Below, piece by piece: positions 62,448 through 64,000 of a DNA stretch of 64,000 nucleotides (position 1 is the first letter of the stretch; every line of letters begins with the position of its first letter). The notes under the pieces are model-generated. The model was given only the letters and a program-made list of their open reading frames with translations. It was not told where the DNA came from and made no database searches. A program made the translations under genes and the position numbers. This DNA comes from Hyphococcus luteus (GTDB taxonomy: Bacteria; Pseudomonadota; Alphaproteobacteria; Caulobacterales; Parvularculaceae). The stretch spans positions 124,001-188,000 of the forward strand of contig NZ_PJCH01000010.1 of assembly GCF_002943565.1 (NCBI RefSeq). The letters are read 5' to 3'.

Positions 62448-63041
62448 TTATGCGGCGCGCCGCGAAAGCGATCCGTCCTCAACGAGGTCGACAAGCCTTG
62501 ATCGCGCCCGTGAAAGTCGAGAGCGAACAGTGCCAATCGGCACGTTAGTATGCTCCGCGATTTCAGCGTATTTCAGTCCATCGAGGGCGCTGAGTGCAAT
62601 AACCTGCTTGTCGTTCATTGTAAGTCGATCCAGAGCACCAGCAACATCTGAAAAATGCATGTGATCGTCCTGGATCGCCCGCGTGCAAAGGCTGTATGAG
62701 GGAGCGTCATCATAGGAAATAGCGACGCCACGCGATTTGTCTCGCCTTATGTTATTTAGGAATATTCTTTTGCAAATCGTTGTGAGCCAGGCGCGAAGGT
62801 TGGCGCCGTCGAATAGATGCGATTTTATGAGCGCTCGCTCAACTGTATCTTGCACCAGGTCTGCCGCGTCATCCGCATTTCGCGTCAGGCTGCATGCAAA
62901 GCGATGCAAGTAGGGCAACAGATCAGTCAATTCTTGCGAATTGATTGTTTCACCTGTCCGTTCAGCGGATTGATCCTGCAACTCGGCGCGGATAGCCGGT
63001 GAGGCGCAATCTATGGCGAAAAAAGTATTTTGAATGGTCAT
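62448..63041 (-). CDS. ECF sigma factor, EcfG-like
   Basis: About 197 residues from ATG 63041. Region 2 is LLPYLHRFACSLTRNADDAA, DLVQDTVERALIKSHLF and NLRAWLTTICKRIFLNNIRR; region 4 is LTMNDKQVIALSALDGLKYA and EIAEHTNVPIGTVRSRLSRA. The R-F-A-x-SLTR and NLRAWL motifs are those of EcfG (ECF15) general-stress sigma factors. NepR and PhyR genes, usually adjacent, are not in the window. It could drive the GGAAC/CGTT promoters found within 4 kb. Confidence 0.88.
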   Translation of the reverse strand: MTIQNTFFAIDCASPAIRAELQDQSAERTGETINSQELTDLLPYLHRFACSLTRNADDAADLVQDTVERALIKSHLFDGANLRAWLTTICKRIFLNNIRRDKSRGVAISYDDAPSYSLCTRAIQDDHMHFSDVAGALDRLTMNDKQVIALSALDGLKYAEIAEHTNVPIGTVRSRLSRARSRLVDLVEDGSLSRRAA

Positions 63042-63340
63042 GAATATCGTCCCTTCTATGTAAATACTCTGCTCACCCCGCAATGACGTCTGCATACGGC
63101 GCAGAGGGGAAAGTCTGGACTATAAGCTGGAGGTGATAACTGTCTTCGTATTCGTCTGATCAGGCGCGCCAGCAGGATCAGTGCAGCGCCAATCGCTTTG
63201 CTCAGAGCCGCTGTTCATTAATGAATGTGCAGCGAGCGGATTAAGTTTAACAGGATCGGGATATACTCAACTCTTATTCAACAATGAAATGAGTAGATTC
63301 CGATGCTCCCCATTCAAAAGATGAAAGATTAACGTAGAGG
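63042..63340. other. Noncoding region upstream of the sigma factor
   Basis: About 300 bases without a convincing gene. It should hold the sigma-gene promoter on the minus strand. TATACT at 63262-63267 is a candidate -10 box for a plus-strand RNA starting near 63275. No good -35 was seen. Confidence 0.4.
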
Positions 63341-63460
63341 CTGACCATCCCTCCGGGAAACCGGCGCGCATTGCGACAAGCCGCCCCCCCGCGCTCGCAA
63401 TGGCAGGTCAGTTCAACCGCCGGCCTAGCCCTCCCATAAATAGGCCGGCGGTTGCTTTTT
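63341..63460 (+). ncRNA. Candidate structured small RNA with perfect terminator
   Basis: A nested fold is visible: CTGACC (63341-63346) closes with GGTCAG (63406-63411). Inside are CCGG-GAAA-CCGG (63353-63364), a GNRA tetraloop hairpin, and CATTGCGA / TCGCAATG (63369-63376 and 63395-63402). It is followed by an intrinsic terminator: a 14-bp perfect stem CAACCGCCGGCCTA / TAGGCCGGCGGTTG (63414-63454) and TTTTT. No open frame ends there, so the terminator needs another transcript. The 5' end is unknown and may lie upstream. Confidence 0.5.
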
Positions 63461-63801
63461 CAGACAAGATCCGCGGTTTCATATGAGCCTTCGGCGCATA
63501 CTTTGTTTCATCCAGCGAGCGTCGGCTATTTATTCTACGAGCAGCGTTTGTTTCGTCATGAAGTACGCAAAATCCGCCGGCCTGTGAGGCCTTCACCACA
63601 ATATACGGAAAAAGCGGCTCCGTGATCGAGATAAGATCGCAACAGCGAACTAAAACACACTGAAAAAACGTGTCCGATCACGGATCCAAACCGCAGCAAG
63701 GTTCTCCCCCAAGGCTGCGGTTATCCATGTTAGCTTTGCCGAAAATGTCTGCACTGCAGGGGGAGGGAGCAGCGCATGTATATTTTAGGCGTTGTTGCGC
63801 A

Positions 63802-64000
63802 CTAGCGTTGAGGACGATAGTCAAGCACCTGTCGCGCATCGTAAACGCTAGTCGATCGCGGGGCGGGGTTATTGCCCATGAGAATTTCGATCTGCGCTAC
63901 CGCACTGTCGTCAGTTCCGTAGTCATATTGAGGTCTGTCCGGATAACGCTGGCTATCGCGGCCGTAGATACGCATCTGATCGTAACGGTCTAAAGTTGAG
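63802..64000 (-). CDS. C-terminal part of a hypothetical protein, cut by the window edge
   Basis: On the minus strand a frame enters from beyond 64000 and stops with TAG at 63802-63804, giving 65 residues. The composition is protein-like and rich in Tyr, Arg, Asp and Gln (LDRYDQMRIYGRDSQRYPDR, then DDSAVAQIEILMGNNPAPRS and YDARQVLDYRPQR). No start is visible. The start and most of the protein lie outside, so no function can be given. Confidence 0.5.
   Translation of the reverse strand, partial: STLDRYDQMRIYGRDSQRYPDRPQYDYGTDDSAVAQIEILMGNNPAPRSTSVYDARQVLDYRPQR

Noticed and set aside
63408-63599. 63-codon minus-strand frame
   Set aside because: It runs through the terminator hairpin of the RNA candidate and has no ribosome site.

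Overview
The window reads as chromosomal DNA of a GC-rich alphaproteobacterium. Pointers are the cresol-dehydrogenase-type flavocytochrome genes, a LigE-like glutathione transferase next to a YghU-type one, TadE/TadG-like genes, a DUF885 peptidase, an EcfG-type ECF sigma factor with matching GGAAC-N16-CGTT promoters, and a VPLPA-CTERM protein. I cannot place it below class with confidence. No phage structural genes, plasmid replication genes, CRISPR array or complete insertion sequence were seen.

Layout. (1) 0.1-8.3 kb is housekeeping and redox genes: PmbA/TldE, a GST, a glutamine amidotransferase, a crotonase, an amidohydrolase, cytochrome b561 with cytochrome c', and a UbiD-family decarboxylase. 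(2) 8.3-9.1 kb is noncoding and full of palindromes. (3) 9.1-11.3 kb holds three TadE/TadG-like pseudopilin genes. (4) 11.4-13.8 kb is a p-cresol-methylhydroxylase-like unit: a small Tat protein, a VAO flavoprotein and a cytochrome c lipoprotein. (5) 14-21.8 kb holds an ATPase, a HhH-GPD protein, an SDR remnant, a LigE-like GST, YghU, a DUF481 barrel, a DUF885 protein and a secreted Cys-rich protein. (6) tRNA-Lys, then 22.2-29.3 kb, one long minus-strand run carrying queF, a cyclophilin, a Nudix hydrolase, cysE, a luciferase-like oxidoreductase, queA, DUF1697, csaA and tgt, that is, queuosine tRNA modification genes joined by ATGA overlaps.

(7) tRNA-Phe at 29.5 kb is followed by a P4-type integrase and a RelE/HigB-type toxin-antitoxin pair. 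From 32 to 49 kb lies a catabolic island: acyl-CoA ligase, two TonB receptors, MmgE/PrpD, a DUF3089 hydrolase, two serine beta-lactamase-fold esterases, two GntR regulators, an MFS transporter, a TauD/TfdA dioxygenase and an SDR. A second integrase with its own toxin-antitoxin pair follows at 49.7-51.6 kb. All six divergent or tandem transcription units of the island have a match to a 15-bp dyad, TGTCAATnATTGACA, in their upstream region. I read this as one local regulon, probably run by the tandem GntR proteins, for uptake and breakdown of a bulky ester- or acid-type substrate that the sequence does not identify.

(8) 52.8-64 kb is a zone of small, envelope and stress-type genes: transglutaminase, a Cys-repeat secreted protein, a CHCC zinc-finger protein, an SLC13/TrkA-C transporter, an entericidin, a PRC-barrel protein, a VPLPA-CTERM protein, GlsB/YeaQ, a PH-domain protein and the ECF sigma factor. 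Several carry EcfG-type promoters. A probable structured small RNA ending in a perfect 14-bp terminator lies at 63.34-63.46 kb, and a protein-coding gene runs off the right edge.
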